Assembly: GCA_945836755.1 (NCBI GenBank)
Contig: CAMAMB010000001.1
Span: 34,943 to 98,942, forward strand
DNA: 64,000 nt
Reading direction: 5' to 3'
Source of the DNA: an uncultured Bacteroidales bacterium
GTDB lineage: Bacteria; Bacteroidota; Bacteroidia; Bacteroidales; Bacteroidaceae
The notes under the pieces are model-generated. The model was not told where the DNA came from. It did no database searches and saw nothing but the letters and a program-made list of their open reading frames with translations. Position numbers and translations under genes: made by a program. Positions within the stretch are counted from its first letter, which is position 1. Each line of letters starts with the position of its first letter. This document shows positions 1 to 8,968 of this stretch, in pieces.

Positions 1-1
1 G

Positions 2-1498
2 CTTGGCTTGGTGGTAGCCACCAACATCTTCCAGATGTACATGTTCTGGGAGCTTGTGGGTGTATCCTCCTACCTCCTCATTGGTTTCTACTACCAGTCG
101 CCGGCTGCCATTGCCGCCTCTAAGAAGGCCTTCATCGTTACTCGCTTTGCCGACCTCTTCTTCTTGATAGGCATTCTGATATACGGCTACTACTGCCAGT
201 CCTTCGGCTTCGATTTCAGCCAGGCAGGCTTTGAAGCCGGAGCAGCCATGCTGCCTCTCAGCCTATTCTTGATGTTCATTGGTGGTGCGGGCAAGAGTGC
301 CATGTTCCCTCTCCACATCTGGCTTCCCGACGCCATGGAAGGCCCCACTCCGGTGTCGGCCCTTATCCATGCAGCCACCATGGTGGTGGCAGGTGTCTTC
401 CAGATAGCCCGCCTCTTCCCCTTGTGGATAGAATATGCGCCCGACACCCTCCATGTCGTTGCCTGGATAGGTGCTTTCACGGCCTTCTATGCAGCAGCTG
501 TGGCCTGTTGTCAGAGTGACATCAAGCGTGTGCTCGCTTTCTCCACCATCTCTCAGATAGCCTTCATGATGGTATCTCTCGGCGTGTGCTACGAGTATAC
601 CACAGGCCACGAGCATGTGGGTTCACTCGGCTACATGGCTTCCATGTTCCACCTTTTTACCCACGCCATGTTCAAGGCCCTCCTCTTCCTTGGAGCCGGT
701 TGCATCATCCATGCCGTTCACAGCAACGAGATGTCAGCCATGGGTGGCTTGCGCAAGTATATGCCCATCACCCATTGGACCTTCCTCATAGCCTGTCTCG
801 CCATTAGTGGCATACCTCCCTTCTCGGGCTTCTTCTCCAAGGACGAAATCCTGACCGCGGCTTTCGCCTACATGCCCGCCATGGGCTGGATCATGACAGC
901 CATTGCCGCCATGACGGCCTTCTATATGTTCCGCCTTTACTTCGGCATATTCTGGGGCACAGAGAACAAAGAGCTTCATGCCCACCATACACCTCACGAG
1001 GCGCCCCTTACCATGACCTTCCCCCTCATGTTCCTGGCGGCTGTCACCTGTGTGGCAGGCTTCATCCCCTTCGGCCATTTTGTCAGCGCCGATGGTGTAA
1101 GCTATGACATACATCTTGACTGGAATGTGGCCGGCACGAGCATCATCATCGCCGTAGCCTCCATCTTCATAGCCACTTGGATTTACATGGGCGAGCGTCA
1201 GCCCAAGGCCGATGCCCTGGCCGAGAAGTTCGCCTCCCTCCACCGTTGGGCCTTCAAGCGTTTCTATCTCGACGAGGTCTACCAGTATGTCACTCACCGT
1301 ATCATTTTCGCCCACGTCAGCACCCCCATCGCCAAGTTCGACCGCAAGGTGGTCGATGGCTTCTTCAACTTCCTCGCCTGGGGCACCCATTCTCTGAGTT
1401 TCGCCATCCGTGGCTTCCAGAGTGGCGCCGTGCAGAAGTACGCTGCCATCTTCCTGCTGGGCACTCTTGCCCTGCTCGCCATCATGGCATGGGCTTGA
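2..1498 (+). CDS. nuoL: NADH-quinone oxidoreductase subunit L (5' end outside window)
   Basis: Membrane subunit of respiratory complex I that carries one antiporter-like proton channel and the long lateral helix. The reading frame is open from base 2, so the gene starts upstream; about 498 residues are visible and roughly the first 130-150 of a usual 630-650 are missing. Hallmarks seen are the conserved membrane glutamate in FWELVGVSSYLLIG near the new N-terminus, the channel lysine in GAGKSAMFPLH, and HIWLPDAMEGPTPVSALIHA. Many hydrophobic helices follow, ending in a C-terminal helix. It lies 40 bp before nuoM and is clearly the same operon, in the standard order L-M-N. No frameshift is visible. 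Identification is secure; only the truncation by the window edge is unusual. Confidence 0.97.
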   Translation, partial: LGLVVATNIFQMYMFWELVGVSSYLLIGFYYQSPAAIAASKKAFIVTRFADLFFLIGILIYGYYCQSFGFDFSQAGFEAGAAMLPLSLFLMFIGGAGKSAMFPLHIWLPDAMEGPTPVSALIHAATMVVAGVFQIARLFPLWIEYAPDTLHVVAWIGAFTAFYAAAVACCQSDIKRVLAFSTISQIAFMMVSLGVCYEYTTGHEHVGSLGYMASMFHLFTHAMFKALLFLGAGCIIHAVHSNEMSAMGGLRKYMPITHWTFLIACLAISGIPPFSGFFSKDEILTAAFAYMPAMGWIMTAIAAMTAFYMFRLYFGIFWGTENKELHAHHTPHEAPLTMTFPLMFLAAVTCVAGFIPFGHFVSADGVSYDIHLDWNVAGTSIIIAVASIFIATWIYMGERQPKADALAEKFASLHRWAFKRFYLDEVYQYVTHRIIFAHVSTPIAKFDRKVVDGFFNFLAWGTHSLSFAIRGFQSGAVQKYAAIFLLGTLALLAIMAWA

Positions 1499-1538
1499 CT
1501 AACGAGTACATTCCTTTAACCCTAACATACCACACTAT

Positions 1539-3041
1539 ATGAATTTTCTTTCATTATTCGTACTCATCCCCCTCGTCATGCTGCTGGGCCTTTGGTTAGT
1601 GCGTGGCGACAGGGGCGTGCGTGCCGTGATGGTGGCAGGCAGCACCGCTCTGCTGGCCCTGGCTGCCTATCTCACGGTCACCTTCTTGAGCGATCGTGCA
1701 GCAGGCGAAACGGCTGAATACCTCTACACCGCCTCCTTCCTGTGGTTCGAGCCGCTCCATATATATTACTCTGTGGGTGTCGACGGCATCAGTGTAGCCA
1801 TGCTCTTGCTCTCTGCCGTCATTGTCTTCACGGGCACATTTGCCTCGTGGCAGCTTCAGCCCATGCTCAAGGAGTACTTCCTCTGGTTCACCCTGCTCAG
1901 CCTCGGCGTCTTCGGCTTCTTCATCAGCGTCGACCTCTTTGCCATGTTCATGTTCTACGAGATAGCGCTCATTCCCATGTATCTCCTCATCGGTGTATGG
2001 GGTAGTGGAAAGAAGGAGTATGCTGCCATGAAGCTCACCCTTATGCTTATGGGCGGCTCCGCCTTCTTGATGTGCGGCATCTTCGGCATCTTCTACGGAG
2101 CCGGAGGTCAGACCATGAACCTTTATGAGATTGCGCGTCATCTCGGAGGGGCTCACGCCATTCCCGTTGCTCAGCAGTACATCTGGTTCCCCTTGACCTT
2201 CATCGGCTTCGGCGTGCTCGGCGCGCTGTTCCCCTTCCACACTTGGAGCCCCGACGGCCACGCCTCAGCGCCAACTGCCGTGTCCATGCTCCATGCAGGT
2301 GTATTGATGAAGCTCGGTGGTTACGGCTGTTTCCGCATAGCCATGTACCTCATGCCCGAGGCGGCCAACGACCTCAGCTGGATTTTCCTTATCCTCACCG
2401 GCATCTCCGTGGTCTACGGAGCTTTCTCGGCCTGCGTCCAGACCGACCTCAAGTATATCAATGCCTATAGCTCGGTGTCCCACTGCGGTCTCGTGCTCTT
2501 CGCCATATTGATGCTCAACCAGACCGCCGTCACCGGTGCAGTGCTCCAGATGCTGAGCCACGGCCTTATGACCGCCCTATTCTTTGCCCTCATCGGCATG
2601 ATCTACGGCCGCACCCACACCCGCGACATACGCGAGTTGAACGGCCTCATGCGCATCATGCCCTTCCTCTCGGTAGGTTACATCATTGCCGGTCTTGCCA
2701 ACCTTGGCCTGCCCGGCTTCTCGGGCTTCATTGCTGAGATGACCATCTTCGTGGGCTCGTTCCAGAATGCCGACACCTTCCACCGTGTGCTCACCGTCGC
2801 CGCCTGCTGTTCCATCGTCATCACCGCAGTCTACATCCTGCGCGTGGTCGGCAAGATACTCTACGGCACGTGTACCAACGAGCACCATCTCAAGCTCACC
2901 GACGCTACATGGGACGAACGCTTTGCCGTGATTTGCCTCATCCTCTCGGTAGCCGCTTTGGGTATGGCCCCGCTTTGGGTGAGCGACATGATCAATGGCG
3001 GCGTCCTCCCCATCGTCAGCCACATCCTTGCAGCTAACTGA
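1539..3041 (+). CDS. nuoM: NADH-quinone oxidoreductase subunit M
   Basis: Second antiporter-like proton-pumping subunit of complex I, 500 residues, close to the family's usual length. It begins with ATG after an A/C-rich leader and has about 14 hydrophobic segments. Family signatures seen: the membrane glutamate in [14 protein letters not shown], and [20 protein letters not shown] followed by [10 protein letters not shown], which contains the channel lysine. It lies between nuoL (40 bp upstream) and nuoN (50 bp downstream) and is read with them. It acts in the inner membrane, coupling NADH or other electron input to quinone reduction. Nothing is odd about it. Confidence 0.97.
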   Translation: MNFLSLFVLIPLVMLLGLWLVRGDRGVRAVMVAGSTALLALAAYLTVTFLSDRAAGETAEYLYTASFLWFEPLHIYYSVGVDGISVAMLLLSAVIVFTGTFASWQLQPMLKEYFLWFTLLSLGVFGFFISVDLFAMFMFYEIALIPMYLLIGVWGSGKKEYAAMKLTLMLMGGSAFLMCGIFGIFYGAGGQTMNLYEIARHLGGAHAIPVAQQYIWFPLTFIGFGVLGALFPFHTWSPDGHASAPTAVSMLHAGVLMKLGGYGCFRIAMYLMPEAANDLSWIFLILTGISVVYGAFSACVQTDLKYINAYSSVSHCGLVLFAILMLNQTAVTGAVLQMLSHGLMTALFFALIGMIYGRTHTRDIRELNGLMRIMPFLSVGYIIAGLANLGLPGFSGFIAEMTIFVGSFQNADTFHRVLTVAACCSIVITAVYILRVVGKILYGTCTNEHHLKLTDATWDERFAVICLILSVAALGMAPLWVSDMINGGVLPIVSHILAAN

Positions 3042-3091
3042 CGCCTCGGCGACATGCAATCCATCTATTTATCTTCCATTTTAATCATATC

Positions 3092-4543
3092 ATGGACTAT
3101 TCACAATTTCTCCTGATGCACGAAGAGCTCTCGCTGCTGGCAGTCATCCTCATACTGTTCGTGGCCGACCTCTTCATGTGCCCCGACAAGAAGAGCGGCA
3201 AGGGCGTCTACAACACCGCCCTGCCCGTCCTGCTCCTTGCCGTCCACACGGTGCTCAATCTTCTGCCATGCAGCTGTGCCCTGGCCACCGAGGCCTTCGG
3301 AGGCATGTACCAATATACGCCGATGATGACCATTCTCAAGTCAGTGCTCAACGTCGGCACCATCATCGTCTTCCTCATGGCTCACAGCTGGCTCTCCCGC
3401 ACTGAGAACGTCGTCAAGCAGGGCGAGTTCTACATGCTGGTGCTCTTCACCCTCCTGGGCATGTACTTCATGATCGGTGCGGGCCACTTCCTCATGTTCT
3501 TCATTGGCTTAGAGCTAGCCTCAGTGCCCATGACGGCGCTCATAGCTTTCGACAAGATGCGCCGCGAGAGTGCCGAGGCCGGAGCCAAGTTCATTCTCCT
3601 GGCCCTCTTCAGCAGCGCCCTGCTCCTCTATGGCCTCTCGCTCATCTACGGTGTGACCGGCTCACTCTACTTCGACCAGGTAGGTGCGCTCATCGACGGC
3701 TCCACCCTCTCCATCTTCGCCCTCGTGCTCTTCCTCACCGGCATGGGCTTCAAGATTTCGCTCGTGCCCTTCCACCTCTGGACGGCCGACACCTACGAGG
3801 GTGCGCCCACCAGCGTGACCGCCTTCCTGAGCGTCACCAGCAAGGGCGCGGCTGCCTTCGTTCTCTTCACCGTGCTGATTAAGGCCTTCCCCGTCAGCGA
3901 CCTCTTCTATAGTTGGAACACCGGTCTCTACTGGATCATTGTGGCATCTATCACTGTGGCCAACCTCTTTGCCATCCGCCAGAATAATCTGAAGCGCTTC
4001 ATGGCCTTCTCCGCCATCTCCCAGGCCGGTTATCTGGTGCTCGCCCTTATGGACGGCACGGCACAGGGCATGACGGCGCTCGTCTTCTACCTGCTTGTCT
4101 ACATGGTCAGCAATCTCGGCGCCTTTGCCGTGATGACTTCGGTGGAGGAGCACAGCGGCAAGATGCTCATCAGCGACTATAACGGCCTCTACACCACCAA
4201 CCCCAAGCTGGCCTTCCTCATGACGCTCTGCCTCTTCTCGCTGGCAGGCATTCCGCCCTTCGCCGGCTTCTTCTCCAAGTTCTTTGTCTTCATGGCGGCC
4301 TTCAAGGCAGGCTATCCCCTGCTGGTCTTCATTGCCTTGGCCAATACCGTCATCTCGCTCTACTACTATCTGCTCATCGTCAAGGCCATGTACATCAACA
4401 AGCCCGAGAGTGCAGCCATCGCGACCTTCCGTTCCGACAACTACACCCGCCTGGCCCTTGCGCTCTGCACGCTTGGCGTCATAGCTTTCGGCCTCGGAGG
4501 CGTGTTCTACAACTATATCGACCTCTTCAGCTACGGCCTCTGA
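3092..4543 (+). CDS. nuoN: NADH-quinone oxidoreductase subunit N
   Basis: Third antiporter-like subunit of complex I, 483 residues, all-helical membrane protein. Signatures: [16 protein letters not shown] with the membrane glutamate, [17 protein letters not shown] followed by a lysine-bearing segment (SVTSKGAA), and a C-terminal helix ending shortly before the stop. It is the last gene of the nuo operon: a strong intrinsic terminator follows about 40 bp after the stop and the next gene is over 600 bp away. The order L-M-N with the terminator after N is the common bacterial layout. Confidence 0.96.
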   Translation: MDYSQFLLMHEELSLLAVILILFVADLFMCPDKKSGKGVYNTALPVLLLAVHTVLNLLPCSCALATEAFGGMYQYTPMMTILKSVLNVGTIIVFLMAHSWLSRTENVVKQGEFYMLVLFTLLGMYFMIGAGHFLMFFIGLELASVPMTALIAFDKMRRESAEAGAKFILLALFSSALLLYGLSLIYGVTGSLYFDQVGALIDGSTLSIFALVLFLTGMGFKISLVPFHLWTADTYEGAPTSVTAFLSVTSKGAAAFVLFTVLIKAFPVSDLFYSWNTGLYWIIVASITVANLFAIRQNNLKRFMAFSAISQAGYLVLALMDGTAQGMTALVFYLLVYMVSNLGAFAVMTSVEEHSGKMLISDYNGLYTTNPKLAFLMTLCLFSLAGIPPFAGFFSKFFVFMAAFKAGYPLLVFIALANTVISLYYYLLIVKAMYINKPESAAIATFRSDNYTRLALALCTLGVIAFGLGGVFYNYIDLFSYGL

Positions 4544-4582
4544 GGCCCGTGGCCCTTTTGAGACGATAGTCCCACCCCTTAG

Positions 4583-4614
4583 GCAGCCCGACCCCGCGGT
4601 CGGGCTGCTTTTTT
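4583..4614 (+). terminator. Intrinsic terminator of the nuo operon
   Basis: Perfect 11-bp GC-rich stem (arms 4583-4593 and 4598-4608), a 4-base loop, then six T. It lies 39 bp after the nuoN stop. Confidence 0.93.
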
Positions 4615-5185
4615 ATGCCCTGTTGTCAGCGCAGAGCGGCCTCTCCGCGCGGCTTGCGTAGCTTGGCGGCGGAGCGTATGGCAGGGCTCCCGCCATCGAG
4701 CCCGGCGCCATGCCGGCGTGGAGCGCTGCGGGGTTGCGGGCCGACAGCTGAGCCCTGCGGCCCTGCCCGTTTCCCATTCTTCTAAGCTTTCGCGCCGTTT
4801 CTGAAAACCTCCGAGTGAGTGAAATCTGCCCCAATGCAAGGTAGCATTGGGCCTAATGCTACCTTGCATCCGCTCGAAAGCAAGGTGACATCCGCCCCAA
4901 TGTCACTCGCGCCATTGCTTCTGAGGGCGGCTATATGCCTCGGAGTGATGGATTTATGGCTCTGTGTGACGGCCTTATGGTTTTCATCCACGGGTGGAAG
5001 CCTATGAGGCACGCCGGCCTGCTATCCGGACATACGGCATGACTACACGCAGAGCTTACCGATATGCCCCATCGCCATCGACTACCTCCCCCATCGCCTT
5101 CACATACTTATTACATCGTCTTCACAGCTTTGTAACGTTGGCGGCCTTACTTTGCAGCAGCTATTTCATACACCCACTTCCGCCC
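4615..5185. other. Intergenic region between nuoN and the porin gene
   Basis: This 570-bp gap holds no convincing gene; the open frames are short and lack family signatures. It contains the 22-bp-period array described separately and, at 5147-5154, TTACTTTG, one mismatch from the Bacteroidetes -7 box, about 30 bp before the porin start. The sequence 4620-4800 is GC-rich and otherwise featureless to me. Confidence 0.6.
4824..4911. repeat. Degenerate 22-bp tandem array with 15-bp inverted repeat
   Basis: Units starting at 4824, 4846, 4868 and 4890 are spaced exactly 22 bp apart; the first and fourth share the 13-base core ATC(T/C)GCCCCAATG. Arms 4834-4848 and 4855-4869 form a perfect 15-bp inverted repeat with a 6-base loop, so part of the array could fold as a hairpin. 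Its relation to the other 21-22 bp arrays in this window is an inference from period and partial motif sharing. Confidence 0.7.
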
Positions 5186-6247
5186 ATGCACCTTTCCCCC
5201 TTACACGCCGCCGGTGCAGCGTTATCGCACATTGGCCGCCCCCTCGTCCGCAGACCGTTGCCGGTCCTTCTACTCGCTTTCGCAGCGCTCCGTCTCGCCG
5301 CACAGCAGACCGAGAGCTATGCGCCGCAATTCGGCGGTACGCTGCGGGCCAAGTATGAGTACCAGCCCGAGATGGGGGCAGGCCGTTTCGAAGTGCGCAA
5401 TGCCCGTATCAATGCCCGCGGCCAGGTGCACCGCAGTCTCAGCTACAAGGCCGAAATCGATCTCTCTGACGAAGGTCAGATCAAGATGCTCGACGCCTAT
5501 GTAGCCTTTCATCTCGACTCGCTGCCACAGTTCACGATAGGCCAGATGCGCGTGCCCTTCACCATCGACGCCCACCGTTCGCCCCACCAGCAGTACTTTG
5601 CCAATCGTTCCTTCATTGCCAAGCAGGTGGGCAATGTGCGCGACGTGGGCGCCACCCTCTCTTACCGCTTCGGCGGCCGCCTGCCCCTCACCCTGGCGGG
5701 AGGTGTGTTTAACGGGTCGGGTCTGACCAATCAGAAAGACTACTGGACGCGCAGCATCAACTATTCGGCGAAGGCCGAGTGGCAGCTGCCGGCCCACTTC
5801 GCCCTGACCCTCAGCACCCAGAAAGCACGCCCCGAGGTTGTCGACATATACATGTACGACGTGGGCCTTCACTGGCACGCCTGTGGCTGGCACGTCGAGG
5901 CCGAGTACCTGCGCAAGCATTACAAACACGATGCCTTCAAGCCGGTCAATGCCTTTGACGGCTTTGTGGCCTACGACCTGCCCCTGCGCAAGGTGTTTAG
6001 CAAGATGACCTTCTTAGGCCGTTTCGACTGCATGAGCGACCACAGCGACGGTAAAGGCGCCGACGGCCGGCTCAGCCTGACCGATGCCGCGCGCAAGAGG
6101 CTGACCGGAGGCATCACCCTCAGCCTGGCCAAAGCTTTCGTGGCCGACATCCGGCTCAACTACGAGAAGTATTTCTACGACAAGGGTGCGCACATCAAGA
6201 TTTCCGAGCACGACAAAATCGTGGTAGAACTCATGGCCCACTTCTAA
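5186..6247 (+). CDS. Outer-membrane porin, phosphate-selective porin O/P-like
   Basis: Predicted beta-barrel porin of 353 residues. The chosen ATG gives a proline/alanine/leucine-rich signal peptide ending in RLAAQQ, typical of Bacteroidetes; the frame is open 64 codons further upstream but that stretch looks non-coding and a -7-like box lies inside it. After the signal come alternating strands typical of the OprO/OprP family: GGTLRAKYEY, RFEVRNARI, YKAEIDLSDE, YVAFHL, FTIGQMRVPF (a strongly conserved element), RDVGATLSYRFG, NYSAKAEW, and a final strand ending in phenylalanine, the usual last residue of outer-membrane barrels. Substrate cannot be read from sequence: phosphate, pyrophosphate or small organic anions are family possibilities. 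It stands alone, with a hairpin downstream shared with the convergent phosphoesterase gene. Confidence 0.82.
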   Translation: MHLSPLHAAGAALSHIGRPLVRRPLPVLLLAFAALRLAAQQTESYAPQFGGTLRAKYEYQPEMGAGRFEVRNARINARGQVHRSLSYKAEIDLSDEGQIKMLDAYVAFHLDSLPQFTIGQMRVPFTIDAHRSPHQQYFANRSFIAKQVGNVRDVGATLSYRFGGRLPLTLAGGVFNGSGLTNQKDYWTRSINYSAKAEWQLPAHFALTLSTQKARPEVVDIYMYDVGLHWHACGWHVEAEYLRKHYKHDAFKPVNAFDGFVAYDLPLRKVFSKMTFLGRFDCMSDHSDGKGADGRLSLTDAARKRLTGGITLSLAKAFVADIRLNYEKYFYDKGAHIKISEHDKIVVELMAHF

Positions 6248-6280
6248 GGGCCGCTCTCCCGCGCCATCCATCTCCATAGA

Positions 6281-6326
6281 CCACACGCAGGGCTCTCTCC
6301 ATCGGCGGAGGAAGCCCTGCGTGTGG
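6281..6326. terminator. Bidirectional hairpin terminator
   Basis: Perfect 14-bp stem (6281-6294 with 6313-6326) extended by inner pairing across the loop. It sits between the convergent porin and phosphoesterase genes and could end both transcripts; it lacks a long T run. Confidence 0.75.
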
Positions 6327-6356
6327 CGTGTGCGGCGTTGTGAGTGTGGGACGCGG

Positions 6357-7640
6357 TCAGCAATGCAGTATGAGCAGGTCGAGCGATGGCCAGGCGCCGA
6401 GGCGGTAGGGCACGTTGGCTCCGACGCCTGTGGAGACGTATAGCCGGCTGTTGCCTTCAGCGTAGAGCCCGCCCCATTCGGGCATGAACCATGCCGCCGG
6501 AGAGAAGCTGCCCAGCTGCAACTGCAGGGCGTGGGTATGACCCGAGAGTGTGAGCGCCACGTCGTGCCTTCCTACCACCTCAGCCCGCCATATCCAGGGG
6601 TCGTGGCTCAGTAGCAGCGTGCAGTGGTGGGGCGGAATGCCGGAGAGAGCCGCTTCGAGGTTGCCCCAACGGGGTCGGTAGGGCGTCCGGGTGGTGTCGT
6701 CGCGGGTCTCGTCGCCCCTACCGTCCCCCTTCAGCCAGGGGCGGTGAGGCTTGCCCTTATAGTGAGTCCCGGCCACGTAGAGCGTGTCGCCCGCGCAGAC
6801 TATGGGTAGGTTGTCGTTGAGCAGGACGGTCCAGCCCATCAGGCGCTCCAGGCCGACAATGCGCTGCGCGGCCCTCTCCACCTCTTGGCGGGTCGAAGCG
6901 CCGCCGTAGATGCAGTAGTCGTGGTTGCCGAGAATGGCCACTACGCCGTGGGGGGCGCTCAGCCGCGCGAGGGTGCGGCGCATGGCCGGCGTCAGCTCCT
7001 CGGGCAAGGTGTTGACCATGTCGCCTGTGAAGACGATGAGGTCAGGGCGGAGGCTGAGGGCCGAGTCGACGACGGAGGCCACCATGGCGGTGTCGTTGCC
7101 GAAGGTGCCTATGTGCAGGTCGGAAAGCTGGACAATGCGGAAGCCGTCGAAGCCAGCCGGCAGTTCGCTGACCGTGATGTCGGTGCGCTTCACCCGCAAC
7201 TGACGCCAGCCCCAGGTGGCACCTGTGAGCTGTACACCGAAAGCCACGAGGGCCACCATCCAGGCTGCGCGGTGAAGGGTGAGAGGGGCGCGACGTGCAG
7301 GCAGAAGGCGGGAAGCGGTGCGGGAAGGGCTGGACAGCGGGCGTAGGACGAGCCGCCTCGTGAGCCACCATAGCGCGAGGCCCACGGCATGGGTGGCCGC
7401 CCATAGCGTGGTGGGTACGGTCCAGCAGATTAGTATGTAGAAGAGCGACTTGAAGAGCCACTGGTGGTTGGCACCGGCAATGAGGGCCGCCATGAGAGCG
7501 GCTGCCACGACGTTGGGAACGAGAAGAAGCAAGGCCAGGCGCCGTCGGAGGGCTTGGCCTTGCTTCTTCAGTATGACCCCCAGGCAGTAGAGCGTGGGGA
7601 GAATAATCAGGAGGCTGAGGAGAAAGAAAAATTTGTGCAC
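6357..7640 (-). CDS. Membrane-anchored metallophosphoesterase (YaeI-like)
   Basis: Calcineurin-like phosphoesterase of 427 residues. The N-terminal ~150 residues hold about four hydrophobic helices, then the catalytic domain follows with all metal-binding motifs: LSDLHIG (D-x-H), FTGDMVN (G-D), GNHDYC (G-N-H-D), LLSHDP (H) and SGHTHALQLQ (G-H-x-H). This is the layout of YaeI/YkuE-type enzymes; the YkuE/LpxG/LpxH neighbourhood of the family includes lipid phosphatases, but the substrate here is unknown. The gene starts 43 bp after the end of the CBS-domain protein on the same strand and is probably co-transcribed with it. The catalytic centre appears complete. Confidence 0.88.
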   Translation of the reverse strand: MHKFFFLLSLLIILPTLYCLGVILKKQGQALRRRLALLLLVPNVVAAALMAALIAGANHQWLFKSLFYILICWTVPTTLWAATHAVGLALWWLTRRLVLRPLSSPSRTASRLLPARRAPLTLHRAAWMVALVAFGVQLTGATWGWRQLRVKRTDITVSELPAGFDGFRIVQLSDLHIGTFGNDTAMVASVVDSALSLRPDLIVFTGDMVNTLPEELTPAMRRTLARLSAPHGVVAILGNHDYCIYGGASTRQEVERAAQRIVGLERLMGWTVLLNDNLPIVCAGDTLYVAGTHYKGKPHRPWLKGDGRGDETRDDTTRTPYRPRWGNLEAALSGIPPHHCTLLLSHDPWIWRAEVVGRHDVALTLSGHTHALQLQLGSFSPAAWFMPEWGGLYAEGNSRLYVSTGVGANVPYRLGAWPSLDLLILHC

Positions 7641-7682
7641 GCTGACGAGGGAGGCTGGGGCGCGGACGTGCCGGCCGTGAGG

Positions 7683-8729
7683 TTAAGATAGGGGGTGGGC
7701 CGCCTGCTGCTGTTCCTGCCACTTCTCGCGGGCAAGTTCCTGCATGTCGGTCACAGTGTCTTTCTCGTCCACTATTTCCGTGCCGAGCATGGTCTCTATG
7801 ACGTCCTCCATGGTGACGATGCCGCGGAAGCAGCCGTACTCGTCGATGATGACGGAGATATGCTCCTTCTTGGCCAACAGTTCCTCCCAGATCTTGGACA
7901 CCGGCTCGTTTTCAGGGAAGGTGAGCACAGGTCGTACGATGTCGGAGAGACGGAGGTCAAACTTGTCCTCCGAGAGTTTCTCCAAGATGGTGGGTCGCAG
8001 CACATAGCCCTTGATGTAGTCGTCATTCTCTTCGTTGTAGACGGGAATGCGCGAGTAGGTGCTGTAAGCCTCGTGCTTGTAGAACTCACGCAGGGTCATG
8101 CTCTCTTCAGCCATCTCGACCACGGAGCTGGGCGTCATGATGTCGCGTGCCTTGATGTCGTCGAGTTTGAGGAGGTTCTGTATCATGCGGTTCTCCTTCT
8201 TGGCAAAGACGCCTTCCTCGGCCGCCACGTTGACCATGGCCGAGACTTCCTCGCGACTGACGGAGACGGCCTGCTTGTCGGAGGAGAGGAACTGCGTGAT
8301 GAACTCCGAAAGCACGACGAAGGGGTAGGTGATGATGACCAGGGAGTGGATGATGCGTACCGAGGCCACCGCCAAAGAGCGCCAGTAGGTGGCCCCGATG
8401 GTCTTGGGTATGATTTCGGAGAGGACGAGGATGAGAAAGGTGAGAACGGCCGAGGTGATGGCGAAATAGTCGTTGCCGAAGACCTCTCGGCTCTGTGCGC
8501 CTACGCCGGCTGCGCCCACGGTGTGGGCAATGGTATTGAGCGTCAGGATGGCAGAGATGGGTTTGTCAATATCTTGCTTGTACTTCTTCAGCAGCGCGGC
8601 TCCCGGTCGTCCCTCCGTCTCGAGCATGGAGACAAAAGACATGGGAGTGGACAGAAGCACGGCTTCAAGCACAGAACAAAGGAAGGAGATGCCGATGGCG
8701 GCAAAGAAATAGAGGAGTAATAGCCCCAT
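7683..8729 (-). CDS. CorC/HlyC-type CNNM transporter with CBS domains
   Basis: 348-residue membrane protein of the DUF21 (CNNM) plus CBS-pair family, often called hemolysin C or CorC and implicated in divalent cation, especially Mg2+, transport. Residues ~1-150 form the DUF21 domain with four hydrophobic segments and the family motif LSEIIPKTIGA. Then come two CBS domains, containing DIMTPSSVV and ISVIIDEYGCFRGIVTMEDVIE; the CorC_HlyC C-terminal ion-transport domain is missing or very short, which is common for the Bacteroidetes short form. The ATG chosen starts directly at the first helix; an upstream in-frame ATG would add 78 unlikely residues running through the promoter. A TACCTTTG box lies about 25 bp upstream. 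The downstream phosphoesterase is probably in the same transcript. Confidence 0.9.
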   Translation of the reverse strand: MGLLLLYFFAAIGISFLCSVLEAVLLSTPMSFVSMLETEGRPGAALLKKYKQDIDKPISAILTLNTIAHTVGAAGVGAQSREVFGNDYFAITSAVLTFLILVLSEIIPKTIGATYWRSLAVASVRIIHSLVIITYPFVVLSEFITQFLSSDKQAVSVSREEVSAMVNVAAEEGVFAKKENRMIQNLLKLDDIKARDIMTPSSVVEMAEESMTLREFYKHEAYSTYSRIPVYNEENDDYIKGYVLRPTILEKLSEDKFDLRLSDIVRPVLTFPENEPVSKIWEELLAKKEHISVIIDEYGCFRGIVTMEDVIETMLGTEIVDEKDTVTDMQELAREKWQEQQQAAHPLS

Positions 8730-8754
8730 GTAATGGATTGTTGTATTTTCGCTG

Positions 8755-8762
8755 CAAAGGTA
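8755..8762 (-). promoter_or_regulatory. -7 box (TACCTTTG) of the CorC-like gene
   Basis: Exact match to the Bacteroidetes TAnnTTTG -7 element on the minus strand, 26 bp from the start codon. I see no good -33 TTTG at the expected spacing. Confidence 0.6.
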
Positions 8763-8890
8763 CGTCATATAATTAAGAATAGAAAGCGGCCCTCTCAAAA
8801 GGTGAGGCTTTCCCCTTAATTTTGAGCCTATTTGTAAGTCTATCTGCGTGCAACCCTGCCCGATTGCTATGCACAGTAAATAAAAAGTAG

Positions 8891-8898
8891 TACTTTTG
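8891..8898 (+). promoter_or_regulatory. -7 box (TACTTTTG) of the LptF-like gene
   Basis: Exact TAnnTTTG match 70 bp before the start of the permease gene and divergent from the CorC promoter. This is likely the promoter of the lptF-like/ribBA transcript. Confidence 0.6.
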
Positions 8899-8968
8899 TG
8901 CCGCCAATCAGTGGCGGGTAGGGGATAGCGTGAAGCGTCTTCCCCCTCAGCCACCCATCGCATCGTCT

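Noticed and set aside
734..1390. Long antisense open frames over nuoL and other genes (also 1596-2261, 3662-4153, 12784-13839, 37614-39581)
   Set aside because: They are shadows of GC3-rich coding sequence: repetitive His/Gly/Glu-rich translations, no motifs, and fully overlapped by conserved genes.
7695..8720. 341-codon plus-strand frame opposite the CorC-like gene
   Set aside because: It is entirely antisense to a well-conserved CBS-domain protein and its translation is Asp/Gly/His-rich noise.
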